From positions 186,001-250,000 of the forward strand of contig MABD01000009.1 of NCBI GenBank assembly GCA_002162955.1: DNA of 64,000 nucleotides, in the 5' to 3' direction. Position 1 is the first letter of the stretch. The number at the start of each line of letters is the position of its first letter. Positions 1 to 8,811 of the stretch are shown piece after piece. This DNA is from Gammaproteobacteria bacterium 45_16_T64. GTDB taxonomy: Bacteria; Pseudomonadota; Gammaproteobacteria; Pseudomonadales; Ketobacteraceae. The notes under the pieces are model-generated. The model was not told the origin of the DNA and did not search any database. It was given only the letters and a program-made list of their open reading frames with translations. The position numbers were made by a program, and so were the translations under genes.

Positions 1-83
1 CACTTTCATCCCGAGCAACGCCTATTCGTTACTATCAGCGTAGTTTGCTATCGACCAACATTCCAATTCACAGAACACCACAT

Positions 84-143
84 GGCTGATAAGGCACAAA
101 AAAACCTCCATAAATATGAAGGTTTTTTTGTGCCTTATCAGCC
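84..143. terminator. Long perfect hairpin, bidirectional terminator
   Basis: A perfect 24-bp inverted repeat (84-107 with 120-143) encloses a 12-nt loop. Each arm carries a run of seven A or T next to the loop. It lies just downstream of the minus-strand protease gene, so it can end that transcript. It could also stop any transcript entering from the left edge. Seen directly in the sequence; function is inferred. Confidence 0.75.
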
Positions 144-179
144 AGTAAACCCGACTAATGCCAACAGCTACATCAACGC

Positions 180-2051
180 TTAAGCCAAGGCTTTACGCCG
201 CACCCCAAGCGAAATGGACAACATTATCAACACGAAGATACCAAAACTGCCGCCGAATTTCTTGATAACAATATTATCGCTAGTGTCAGGGTCCAATAGG
301 TCACTCGAAACACTGGCATTAAAACTCATGGACTTTGAGTTCCCAGTGGTGACCTCGATAATAACCGATGCAGACTCACCAACGTCCAAGCTAGCGACCT
401 CGCAGATTAACCCACCGCTATCGCATACCGCATCGTCTGACATAGTTGTAACCGCAGTAACTTCTTCTGGGTATACACTCTCTAACACTATATTTGTCGC
501 TACATCGACACCGTTATTCACAATATCCGCAATATAACGAATGGTACCGATGCTACTATCTTCTTCGGATTTCTTGAATTTGCCGTTATCTCCCGTCAAG
601 GTAAGCGCCAAATTAGCCCTATCCACCAGCGCTACATTTCCTAATGCAAACTGCACGGCCTGGTTTGCATCCACGATTCCCGTCCCGCACCCGGTACAGC
701 TCGCAGGAAATGCCCGTGCAGTATTGCGCAAAGCATCTTCTACTTCAGACACGGTCAAATTTCCGTTAGCGCCAAATAGCAACGCCGCAACACCAGCCAC
801 ATGGGGCGTTGCCATACTGGTACCTTGATAATAAGAATAAACATCTTCCCCTGGTGCACTAGCTCCGCCATTAGACGTAGACAGAACTCCATTATCATCG
901 TTCGCAAAAAACTGCGCGCCACCTGGTGCCGTCACGTCCACAAGAGAACCGTAATTAGAATAGTATGCCCTTCCTCCAGATCGGTTGTTCGCTGCAACGG
1001 TAAAGGCACCAGAGCAATTTCCTGGGGGGTAGGTATCCGCATTAGCATTGCTATTACCTGCGGCAACAACAACTATCGCACCCGCGGCTCGCGCCGCAGC
1101 AATCGTATCCGCATAGGACTGACCACAACCAGCAGGGGAAGAACTACCTAAGCTCATATTGATAACTTGTGCAGGGTTTTGGTTATCAGGTACGCCATCC
1201 ACCGAGATCCCCGCTGCCCATAGCACTGCATCGGTTATGTCTGACGTATACCCTCCACAGACACCAAGAACCCGAACCGGTACCACTTTTGCCTTCGGAG
1301 CCACACCTGACACCCCAATGCCGTTGTTTGCGATCGCCGCAATAGTGCCAGCAACATGCGTTCCATGCCAACTACTCGCGATATCCTCTTCTGGAAAGCC
1401 ACCACCACACTCGCCGATAACCATCGCGTCACCTGGATCAGAGGCGTCAGCATCTCTACCATCACCATCATTAGACATATCGGTTGTGGATACAAAATCA
1501 TAGCCAGGTAGTATATTACCCATCAGATCTTCATGGGGCCGATACCCTGTATCCAACACAGCAACCACCACATCATCACCGTCTTCTACCTCCCATGCTG
1601 ATTCCACATTAAGGCCGCCAGTTGCCTCGTAATAGTGCCATTGATTGGCATACTGTGGGTCGTTAGGTACCGCCATAGGGACCATTAACAAATCAGGCTC
1701 GGCATATTCAATCGAGGGGTCAGTTACCAAGTGCTTGATCACCTGCTGCGCCTCAGAAAGGGTTCTTTCACGACCCAGGCTTATCACCTGTGCCCCATTA
1801 GCCATATTTCGTAGCGGCTGAAGGTTCGCACCTGATTTCTCGGCCACAATATCAAGAACACTACGTTTCATGACACCCCGCGCCTGAGCCGTAGCGCCTG
1901 TTGTCGGTTTGAATTTAACAATGAGCCGCGTCACTGGCGCTGCAGACGGGTCAGAAACGGCCATCGCAAAACTGGACACAACAAGAGAAGAACTGACGAG
2001 AAGAGAACTACAAATCGCTGTAAAAGAAGGTTTTTTTCCAAACAACCCCAT
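180..2051 (-). CDS. Secreted subtilisin-like serine protease (S8) with GlyGly-CTERM tail
   Basis: A 623-residue peptidase S8 family protein, predicted to be exported and to cleave proteins outside the cell. The N-terminus has a hydrophobic signal segment followed by an inhibitor-like propeptide (about residues 38-125). The catalytic triad is visible as Asp167 (VLDTGY), His229 (HGTHVAG) and Ser412 (GTSMATPHVAG), with oxyanion Asn333 (AAGN). A beta-rich stalk follows (about 470-595). The C-terminus has FGGSFG, a hydrophobic helix and RRK, which is the GlyGly-CTERM pattern recognised by rhombosortase. ATG at 2051 is preferred over the in-frame GTG at 2060 because a GGGTG sequence lies just upstream. 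Gene is monocistronic by context. Family assignment is firm; substrate unknown. Confidence 0.93.
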   Translation of the reverse strand: MGLFGKKPSFTAICSSLLVSSSLVVSSFAMAVSDPSAAPVTRLIVKFKPTTGATAQARGVMKRSVLDIVAEKSGANLQPLRNMANGAQVISLGRERTLSEAQQVIKHLVTDPSIEYAEPDLLMVPMAVPNDPQYANQWHYYEATGGLNVESAWEVEDGDDVVVAVLDTGYRPHEDLMGNILPGYDFVSTTDMSNDGDGRDADASDPGDAMVIGECGGGFPEEDIASSWHGTHVAGTIAAIANNGIGVSGVAPKAKVVPVRVLGVCGGYTSDITDAVLWAAGISVDGVPDNQNPAQVINMSLGSSSPAGCGQSYADTIAAARAAGAIVVVAAGNSNANADTYPPGNCSGAFTVAANNRSGGRAYYSNYGSLVDVTAPGGAQFFANDDNGVLSTSNGGASAPGEDVYSYYQGTSMATPHVAGVAALLFGANGNLTVSEVEDALRNTARAFPASCTGCGTGIVDANQAVQFALGNVALVDRANLALTLTGDNGKFKKSEEDSSIGTIRYIADIVNNGVDVATNIVLESVYPEEVTAVTTMSDDAVCDSGGLICEVASLDVGESASVIIEVTTGNSKSMSFNASVSSDLLDPDTSDNIVIKKFGGSFGIFVLIMLSISLGVRRKALA

Positions 2052-2210
2052 GATAATCACCCAATAAATGTAGAATTTTTATTATCTTTGTTTATTATTT
2101 TTAGATATAGCTAGGGCAAAGTATCATAGGGCCTTAGTGCATGTCAGTAGTTAGTTTGTAACCCCCATACAAATTGAGAACTTGCTACGTTCATGTATTT
2201 TAGGAACTTA

Positions 2211-3311
2211 TCAGGCCACGTTCGAATCAAATAGCGGACGACTCAACTTATCCCAGTCAATTTCGCCGTCATGAACAAAATCCTCGTAACTCAACAATCC
2301 TAGCGCTTCAAACTGCGGCCTAACAGTATCGGTCAACAAACCAATACGTTTGAGATTCGGCATAATCCGACTAAACAACAAGTTCCTAAACTCACTTAGC
2401 ACTGTGCTTTCCAACACCCTACCTCTTGCATCCGCAGGGTCCCAACCAAACGCGATAAAGACTTCCTCACTGATTAATCGATCCCTCATGACAACGCAAG
2501 CTTCCAAAGCAAAAATTGCACGCTCTTCTTTTTCTTTCTCAGAAAGCGTCTTACAAAACTCCTCCAGGTAATTCACACCAAACGTCACATGCCGAGCTTC
2601 ATCTCGAATCACCAATCGCAGTAATTCTGCAAAAACAGGTATACGAGTAGTTGCACGAGCGCCTTTAAATGCCGCCAAAGCCAAACCTTCTAAAATAATC
2701 TGCATACCAATAAATTTTAGATCCCAGCGCTCATCTGACAAAATCTTATCCAAGAGTGATTTTAATTTTGTATTAACCGGATACATCATGCCCAATTGAG
2801 TTTGAATAAATTTATTAAATACTTCCACATGACGCGCTTCATCAAATGCCTGCGACGCCGCGTATAGCTTCGCATCATAGGAGGGGGCACAACTAACTAA
2901 CTGCGATGCCACCAATAATGCGCCTTGCTCACCATGTAAAAACTGGCTGGTGTTAGACGCCAAATAATGCCAATCAAATTCGATCTTTCGGCTCTCAGAT
3001 AATGCCTCGTAAGGTTCATAGCCTTTAAATAAATTAAAATCTTGATCCGTACAGTACTCTGATTTGCTAATGGTTTGGCTCCAATCCAAATCCATTTCCA
3101 CATTCCAATTTAGCTGTTTTCCTAATTCATATAATTTCCTAATACGACCGTCAGCACTGAAGTAATCCCAGTTATAGGAACCGGTCAATGGGGTATGAAA
3201 AATTTCATTAATCGTTTCAAGATCTGCTGGAGCCATTGCAGATGCAATATCATCGGCTTCGGGAAAATAGCGCATATCTCTTGGGGCCTGATCAACCGTG
3301 TTGATTGTCAT
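2211..3311 (-). CDS. Ferritin-like diiron protein
   Basis: A 366-residue protein with a full set of diiron ligands in a four-helix-bundle arrangement: Glu128, Glu158 and His161 (DEARH), then Glu209, Glu238 and His241 (DEARH again). The repeated EARH motif is typical of ferritin-like and ribonucleotide-reductase-like diiron oxygenases. An oxidative role is therefore likely, but the substrate cannot be read from the sequence. No signal peptide, so cytoplasmic. ATG at 3311 is chosen because GAGGAA lies about ten bases upstream; an ATG 39 bases further upstream lacks one. It is divergent from a LysR regulator, which probably controls it. It could also be an N-oxygenase or desaturase-type enzyme. 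Confidence 0.8.
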   Translation of the reverse strand: MTINTVDQAPRDMRYFPEADDIASAMAPADLETINEIFHTPLTGSYNWDYFSADGRIRKLYELGKQLNWNVEMDLDWSQTISKSEYCTDQDFNLFKGYEPYEALSESRKIEFDWHYLASNTSQFLHGEQGALLVASQLVSCAPSYDAKLYAASQAFDEARHVEVFNKFIQTQLGMMYPVNTKLKSLLDKILSDERWDLKFIGMQIILEGLALAAFKGARATTRIPVFAELLRLVIRDEARHVTFGVNYLEEFCKTLSEKEKEERAIFALEACVVMRDRLISEEVFIAFGWDPADARGRVLESTVLSEFRNLLFSRIMPNLKRIGLLTDTVRPQFEALGLLSYEDFVHDGEIDWDKLSRPLFDSNVA

Positions 3312-3436
3312 TACTTTTATTCCTCTTCCAAAGTGATAGCACGACAGCACATTCCCTTGGCACCGCTATGCATTACCGAATATTCGTGCTATTAACTATA
3401 AAATAGGAACCAAACAAAGATAAACTCATAACATTT

Positions 3437-3451
3437 GTGAATTTATCTCAC
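3437..3451. promoter_or_regulatory. Candidate LysR operator (T-N11-A dyad)
   Basis: GTGAATTTATCTCAC has GTGA/TCAC arms and the T-N11-A spacing typical of LysR-type regulator sites. It sits between the divergent diiron gene and the lysR gene, 30 bases before the latter's start. The dyad is seen directly; binding is inferred. Confidence 0.4.
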
Positions 3452-3480
3452 AGATAAAATCACGATCGCTGAGGTGAACG

Positions 3481-4407
3481 ATGGACCCAATGAAGGTATA
3501 TACCGCTGCGGTAGAGACTGCTAACTTCTCCTTGGCCGCCAAGAAATTAGATATCACACCGTCAGCTGTCAGTAAGCAAATCAGCCAGTTAGAAAACCAC
3601 CTCGGGGTTCTGCTGCTCAACCGAACAACACGCTCCATCAGCCCAACAGAAGCCGGCACACTCTATTACAATCGCTGCAAGATGATTCTGGAAGCCATCC
3701 GGGAAACCAACGCGATGGTCAAAGACCTAGAATCCTCTCTTGGCGGCACCTTAAGAATGTGGGTTCCATCGGTGTTTGGCCGCTCGTTACTGGCGAGGGT
3801 CATTGCTGATTTCAGCCACGAATTCCCCAACATTGATATTGAATTATTTCTGAGCGACGCCCCTATGGACTTAATTGGGGGTGGCTTTGATATGGGCATT
3901 TACCTCGGTGAACTGCCGGACTCTCGACTGGTAGCAAAGGCCATTGGCCCCTTAAGCCTTGTGTTATGTGCGTCGCCTGAATATATCGAGAAACATGGTG
4001 AGCCTTCCGCCCTTGAGGATCTTGCCGAGCACCCTATACTGGTAGTCACCGGTAATGAATATATTGATATTCGTAAAGTCAGTCGATTAGCCGAACCCGC
4101 AAAACTTCTTGAACGCTCAGCTAAACTCAACACAAACGACCTCGACTTGGCTTACCACAGCACCCACGCCGGACTGGGAATTTCCGCGTTACCGTATTAC
4201 CTCATTCAACGTTCATTAAAAAAAGGATCTCTTATACACTTATTACGGGACTTTGAAACCCCTGGTGCAATGGTCCATATGGTATTCCCCAAAACCCGTT
4301 ATATGCCGCACAAAACTCGACGCTTTATTGACTTTTTATCTACCTATTTTATTGAACTCGCAGAACAACTACGAACATCCATAGAAGAGGAAAAACAGAA
4401 ACATTAG
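3481..4407 (+). CDS. LysR family transcriptional regulator
   Basis: A 308-residue regulator. The N-terminal winged helix-turn-helix spans about residues 1-60 (FSLAAKKLDITPSAVSKQISQLE, here split as a typical LysR helix-turn-helix), followed by the linker helix and a substrate-binding-protein-like effector domain to the C-terminus. The ATG at 3481 follows GAGGTGAACG, a usable ribosome site. It is divergent from the diiron protein gene, with a T-N11-A dyad between them, so this is the likely target. The effector is unknown. The sequence MDPMKVYTAAVETANF resembles the CrgA-like subgroup, but the resemblance is not enough to name it. Confidence 0.93.
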   Translation: MDPMKVYTAAVETANFSLAAKKLDITPSAVSKQISQLENHLGVLLLNRTTRSISPTEAGTLYYNRCKMILEAIRETNAMVKDLESSLGGTLRMWVPSVFGRSLLARVIADFSHEFPNIDIELFLSDAPMDLIGGGFDMGIYLGELPDSRLVAKAIGPLSLVLCASPEYIEKHGEPSALEDLAEHPILVVTGNEYIDIRKVSRLAEPAKLLERSAKLNTNDLDLAYHSTHAGLGISALPYYLIQRSLKKGSLIHLLRDFETPGAMVHMVFPKTRYMPHKTRRFIDFLSTYFIELAEQLRTSIEEEKQKH

Positions 4408-4586
4408 CTTTATCGAGTTAGGTCTACATTTCGTAATCCAGAGTAATTTGCATTAAGTTTATTACCCATAAGCCGATATATACAGATAGACAGGGATTTC
4501 ACCTCATCCTCAAGGACACCACCCCACATATCTTTACTCCAGCGAGTGAAGGCGATGTCGCGTGGTCAACACCATTGGAATTCACC

Positions 4587-5999
4587 ATGAAAGTAGCCTC
4601 ATCTCAGCTTAGCTTTTCTGGCGGACGCACTTTGCAGATTCGACAAGAACACGAAGAAACCCTTCAAAGTTCACAGTCCACAACATCAACGGAAAACCCA
4701 AACACAAGGAGAATACTTGACCAACAACATATAAACGTAAGGGAACGCGTGTCGCTCAACAGCAGCCAACGTTACCAAGCGACATCACAAACCTATGTCA
4801 CCAACATCGCGAATCAAATCAACAGTTCCAACAATGAAGCCATTAGCAACGATAAAACGGTGGATCACCATGCATTATTTACCAACGAACAGATCATAGA
4901 AAAGACCCTTAACAAGACCTATACACATTCGGTTCGTGCCGACATTTCACAATTAACAATTCTAGAACCACCACCATCGGAAGACACCTCTACCCCGCAA
5001 AACTCGACTTCCACTACCGCAGAGCTTGCCTACGGTGAATACAACCTGTATCAGGAAGAAGAACATACCAATTTCAGTATAAAGGGAAAAGTCACTACTG
5101 AAGATGGTAAACATATTGATTTTACCCTTTCCGCTCAACTTGATAGAAATATATCCATCGAAGAACGATCAGGCGTCTTCCTTCAGAATATTCGACAGAC
5201 TGATCCGCTAGCAATCAATCTTGAAGGGGGCATTGTCACGCTTCGAGACTCCGCGTTTGAATTTGATCTTAATGCTGATGGTGATAACGAGACAATATCA
5301 TTCGTATCAAAAGGTAGCGGTTTTATAGTTTATGACAAAAACGAAGATGGCAAGATTAATGATGGCAACGAAATGTTTGGCACACAATCCGGCAACGGTT
5401 TCAAAGATCTACGACAGTACGACGATGATGGTAATGGAGTGATTGACGAGAACGATGCTATTTACGATAAGCTATCGGTATGGACTAAAGATGGCGCGGG
5501 CAACGACCACCTTTCTACGCTAAGGGAAACCGGAGTTGGAGCGATTGGACTTGAGTATGAAGACACGCAATTTGAGCTCAAGGATGAATACAATAATTCG
5601 CTAGGTAGCATTCAACGCTCAGGTTACTTTCTTATGGAAAATGGACGGGCTGGTTTCGCTCAACAAGTCGATTTATCAGATCGAAATCTCGATCAGGAAC
5701 AAGCCACCAAGGAGCTATTTGAGCCCCCACCGTTCACTCTACTTTCTATGAACGCATTAGAAATTCCAGAATCCCTAGGCATTTCGACTAGCGCACAAAG
5801 CCCCCCTATGTTAACTCTTAGCCAAGCAACGGTATTAACAAAACAGGCCTCTGATGAAGTGCTAGCGAAATATGACGAAGTCTCATCGGTGACTGCATCA
5901 GAAGAAACCAAAAGCCTGCTAGAACAACTCGTAGAGAAGTTAAAACAATATGGTGAAGATAAGAAAGAACAATCAGAAGATAAACACAAGGATGATTAA
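4587..5999 (+). CDS. EF-hand/dockerin-like calcium-binding protein, function unknown
   Basis: A 470-residue protein without an evident signal peptide. The N-terminal 110 residues are polar and rich in Ser, Thr, Gln and Asn. The centre has three Asp-rich loops that match calcium-binding DxDxDG patterns: DLNADGDNE near residue 230, DKNEDGKINDGNE near 252 and DDDGNGVIDEND near 285. The last 60 residues are charged and likely coiled coil, ending in Lys/Asp-rich sequence. ATG at 4587 is used; an in-frame TTG at 4575 is less likely. I do not recognise a named family. It may be secreted by a leaderless route or be structural. It converges with the following minus-strand cassette. Confidence 0.75.
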   Translation: MKVASSQLSFSGGRTLQIRQEHEETLQSSQSTTSTENPNTRRILDQQHINVRERVSLNSSQRYQATSQTYVTNIANQINSSNNEAISNDKTVDHHALFTNEQIIEKTLNKTYTHSVRADISQLTILEPPPSEDTSTPQNSTSTTAELAYGEYNLYQEEEHTNFSIKGKVTTEDGKHIDFTLSAQLDRNISIEERSGVFLQNIRQTDPLAINLEGGIVTLRDSAFEFDLNADGDNETISFVSKGSGFIVYDKNEDGKINDGNEMFGTQSGNGFKDLRQYDDDGNGVIDENDAIYDKLSVWTKDGAGNDHLSTLRETGVGAIGLEYEDTQFELKDEYNNSLGSIQRSGYFLMENGRAGFAQQVDLSDRNLDQEQATKELFEPPPFTLLSMNALEIPESLGISTSAQSPPMLTLSQATVLTKQASDEVLAKYDEVSSVTASEETKSLLEQLVEKLKQYGEDKKEQSEDKHKDD

Positions 6000-6042
6000 G
6001 CGTTTTGGCTAAACGTAAAGACACGGCCACGGACGGCCAACA

Positions 6043-6471
6043 TCAAAACACTTTAATCACTCTCACGGTACTATCAACTGAGCTCGCATCAATATAACCA
6101 ATCAACTTAGGATTCCGCCCTACCAAGCGCATCATTTCCCGATCGTCATGGACCGCTTTAGGAGGCAACGCTTTACCTGTGAATATTAGTCGCGACCAAT
6201 ACGCCGTCAGCTTTTTCTCTGACCGATTCAGCATCTTCCGGCTAAACGTTTTTCGAATGGCCGACCCCGCCATCTGATCCAGTACACTGGCTGACTTTCC
6301 AGAAGGAAAACGCTTTGTTTTCGCCAAGAATATTTTTTTCAAATCATTATCAGAAAAGCGACTGTTATTCTCTGGGTGTACCACAATGGCAATATCGGCC
6401 CTCGCATAAACAGATACAACCCATAGCAAACTCACTAGAAGGTACAAACATGTATATTTTTTGATTTTCAT
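6043..6471 (-). CDS. PstS-like periplasmic binding domain protein (small)
   Basis: A 142-residue exported protein with an N-terminal signal peptide ending near ARA. The rest matches the short phosphate-ABC-type substrate-binding domain: DLKKIFLAKTKRFPSG near the start, AYWSRLIFTGKALPP in the middle and a C-terminal IGYID segment. Such proteins are much shorter than true PstS and often sit beside a porin or sensor gene. It begins 14 bases after the porin gene stop, so it is the last gene of a three-gene operon. The ligand is unknown. Confidence 0.8.
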   Translation of the reverse strand: MKIKKYTCLYLLVSLLWVVSVYARADIAIVVHPENNSRFSDNDLKKIFLAKTKRFPSGKSASVLDQMAGSAIRKTFSRKMLNRSEKKLTAYWSRLIFTGKALPPKAVHDDREMMRLVGRNPKLIGYIDASSVDSTVRVIKVF

Positions 6472-6485
6472 ATCTCTACCTCCTT

Positions 6486-7814
6486 CTAGAATATTAGATC
6501 TAAGCCAACGTTAATTAATCGGGGATTCACATCATTGGTATCGTCATATTTCGCTTTAAATTCGGCTTTAACTGCTGCTTGGGGGTGAAAATCCCATCGA
6601 ACACCAATGGATCGTGTCTCCTTTTTAAGATCAAGAGAGGCTACCGCAGCCGCAACCCCATCAATCATTTGTTGTCGTCCAGCATTTAATCCAGCAGCAG
6701 CAGCATCGAGCGCGGCATCTACCGCTCCTCCATCAACACTTCCTGTTCTTTGGTAGGTGGGTAACGATCCTTCGATATCTCTCACCAATGAATCCACTTG
6801 GCGATCATCATCCACTTCGAAGGTAAAATACGCTGTCCAGTCTCCAATTCTTCGCCCCACAGAGACGTAATAGGACCTTAGCGTTGGAATAAAGGTATCT
6901 TTAATATCCGCTTGAGTATATTCCGCGCTAAACAGATAACCGTCATAATCAATGGCAATCGCCACTCCCCGATATAACCCTCTGTCATCCACCCATTCAA
7001 TATCGTCAACCAGTGCGGATAAATTGGGATCATCCTCAACACCGATATAGGTATCAAACACACCTGCCGGAAACAACGTCGCAACAGCTGAGGAGCTTAA
7101 TAATGTTCCGGCGTTACTGAGTGTTGCCATCAGGTCTGCCAGGTCTTCAGCATCTGGGTCATCAACAAACGGAACACTAGTCTTAGCCGATAGAAATACC
7201 GCTCGCACAGTAAACCAATCGTAGTTCATTGACCATGCAACACCGAGCGCATTTCGTGTCGCCAATTCGGAATCCAACTCTACTACCTCATCGTCAGTAG
7301 CACCGGCAACCAGGGTTAATCTGGACGTCCAATCCCCTACATCGGTCAGATACTCGACATTAATCCCCTCGAGAGTACTAAAAGGCAGTTCATAAACCGT
7401 CCTGGGTGGGCGTATCCAATGATACGCATAACCAACATCCAGAAAGTCAGAATACATATACAGCGGAACGCGGGTCTTGCCTACGCTGATACGCCATTCA
7501 TCATTGATTTGATAAGACATAAAAGCCCATTTAAACTCGGCCTCATAATCCTTCTCACCCGCACCGACGATTTGGGTAGTAATAGACATATTGGGTTCTA
7601 AATCAGCCCGTAACTGGATTCCATAGGTAGAATCAGGCTTAAATACTACGTCCTCTTCGTCGTAGTAGTAGATATCTCCTTCACCCTTATCCAAAACAGC
7701 CCCGCCAACCACTGACGCAAAACCGTCTATACGGACATCCAGTGCAAACGCTGGCCGAAGAAAAACAAACGCAAACAACAACCCCCAACCAAACCCTGAT
7801 ACTGTTCTAACCAT
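6486..7814 (-). CDS. Outer-membrane porin-like beta-barrel protein
   Basis: A 442-residue protein with a signal peptide (AFA cleavage-like site near residue 24) and many alternating hydrophobic strands. It ends in phenylalanine (GLDLIF), the usual signal for outer-membrane barrel insertion. WAFMSYQINDEWRISVGKTRVP is the porin-type strand pair near residue 90; a long Ala-rich insertion (about 355-395) may form a periplasmic or surface loop. The ATG at 7814 is preferred over an upstream in-frame TTG at 7826. It is the middle gene of a cassette between two binding-protein genes, suggesting coupled uptake or sensing. The solute is unknown. Confidence 0.8.
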   Translation of the reverse strand: MVRTVSGFGWGLLFAFVFLRPAFALDVRIDGFASVVGGAVLDKGEGDIYYYDEEDVVFKPDSTYGIQLRADLEPNMSITTQIVGAGEKDYEAEFKWAFMSYQINDEWRISVGKTRVPLYMYSDFLDVGYAYHWIRPPRTVYELPFSTLEGINVEYLTDVGDWTSRLTLVAGATDDEVVELDSELATRNALGVAWSMNYDWFTVRAVFLSAKTSVPFVDDPDAEDLADLMATLSNAGTLLSSSAVATLFPAGVFDTYIGVEDDPNLSALVDDIEWVDDRGLYRGVAIAIDYDGYLFSAEYTQADIKDTFIPTLRSYYVSVGRRIGDWTAYFTFEVDDDRQVDSLVRDIEGSLPTYQRTGSVDGGAVDAALDAAAAGLNAGRQQMIDGVAAAVASLDLKKETRSIGVRWDFHPQAAVKAEFKAKYDDTNDVNPRLINVGLDLIF

Positions 7815-7849
7815 GAAACATCCCAATGTTCCCTGACCCAGTCGCTGAT

Positions 7850-8677
7850 CTATATGTTGTCTGGGCTGCTATTAACCTTTTCCATCACTGAAGACATAAC
7901 ATCCCATTGCTGGAGATTTGCTTCCAACAAGCTGTCTATCTTGCCACTTTCCGTTAACAATCGAAGCCTCTTATCAATTTCAGCAATATATTTAATACAA
8001 CTGCTTTTCTTCGAAACCGCAACCTTCTCTTCAATAACGAATAACGGATTAAGCATAAAATTGATATCTGCTTTGATATTATTCTGATGAATGAAATGTA
8101 ATGTTGGCAATAGTGGTGATATGAAATAATCGATTCTATTTGATCTTAACTTTAGGATATTTTGTTTTAGTTTGGGGACTTTTTTTAGGTCTAAGTTCTC
8201 ATTCGCGAACTTCGTAAATTCATCATTGAACCGTAAACCTAGGGTAACGCCACCAATTTTACCCTTTAGATCATTCAGCGTTTCAAAAGACTCATTGCTC
8301 CGATAGAACACATTTTGTGCCGATTCCATCATCGGTGTCGGCACAAATTCGAGATACTCCTTACGCTCTTGTGTTTCTCTCACCGCAACAACGAAGTCAA
8401 CGTCCCCAATACGGCTTTCCTGCAGCACCCGTTTCCAAGGCACCGCGGGTTTGACCTCGACCTTAATATTGAGCTCACTTAATACCTGCTCGATTACAGA
8501 GTAGGCAATACCTTGCAACTTCTTGTCTTTTTGCCATGACAATGGCGGAAAATCAGGCTTTCCCGCCACCGTGGCAACACCATCATCACAACCAAATGCA
8601 ACGGGTATGGAACAATGTAACACCCCCAACATAAGGGGCAATGAAAACCATCTCAGCACAGCAAAACCCTGGCACAC
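7850..8677 (-). CDS. Periplasmic solute-binding protein, family 3 (SBP_bac_3)
   Basis: A 275-residue exported protein of the amino-acid-type extracellular binding family. After the signal peptide come the typical segments PDFPPLSWQKD, GIAYSVIEQVL, VDFVVAVRETQERKEYLEF and a C-terminal helix with LLTESGKIDSLL. No transporter permease or ATPase is nearby, and many such orphan proteins act in signalling or accessory roles. The start is uncertain: GTG at 8677 gives the fullest signal peptide, but GTG at 8656 is possible. It is the first gene of the cassette and is followed after 35 bases by the porin. Confidence 0.82.
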   Translation of the reverse strand: MCQGFAVLRWFSLPLMLGVLHCSIPVAFGCDDGVATVAGKPDFPPLSWQKDKKLQGIAYSVIEQVLSELNIKVEVKPAVPWKRVLQESRIGDVDFVVAVRETQERKEYLEFVPTPMMESAQNVFYRSNESFETLNDLKGKIGGVTLGLRFNDEFTKFANENLDLKKVPKLKQNILKLRSNRIDYFISPLLPTLHFIHQNNIKADINFMLNPLFVIEEKVAVSKKSSCIKYIAEIDKRLRLLTESGKIDSLLEANLQQWDVMSSVMEKVNSSPDNI

Positions 8678-8811
8678 CTATTATCGATACTCTAGTGTAA
8701 TCTAGAGCAAATCACCTTATCAACAAAAAGATAAGACAGACAGGCACTTAACCAATGAAAATACGTAACAAATGTAAAGACTAGCTCTGCCAGCGATGAA
8801 GTTCCCCTAAT

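Noticed and set aside
180-2051. Plus-strand frames within the protease gene
   Set aside because: They are shorter, lack recognisable domains, and lie opposite a gene with a complete catalytic triad.
2215-2235. tRNA-like TTCGAATC sequence
   Set aside because: No cloverleaf arms around it; it is inside the end of the diiron protein gene.
8716-8735. Weak hairpin CTTATC/GATAAG as a terminator
   Set aside because: Six AT-rich base pairs with no T-run; too weak to support.
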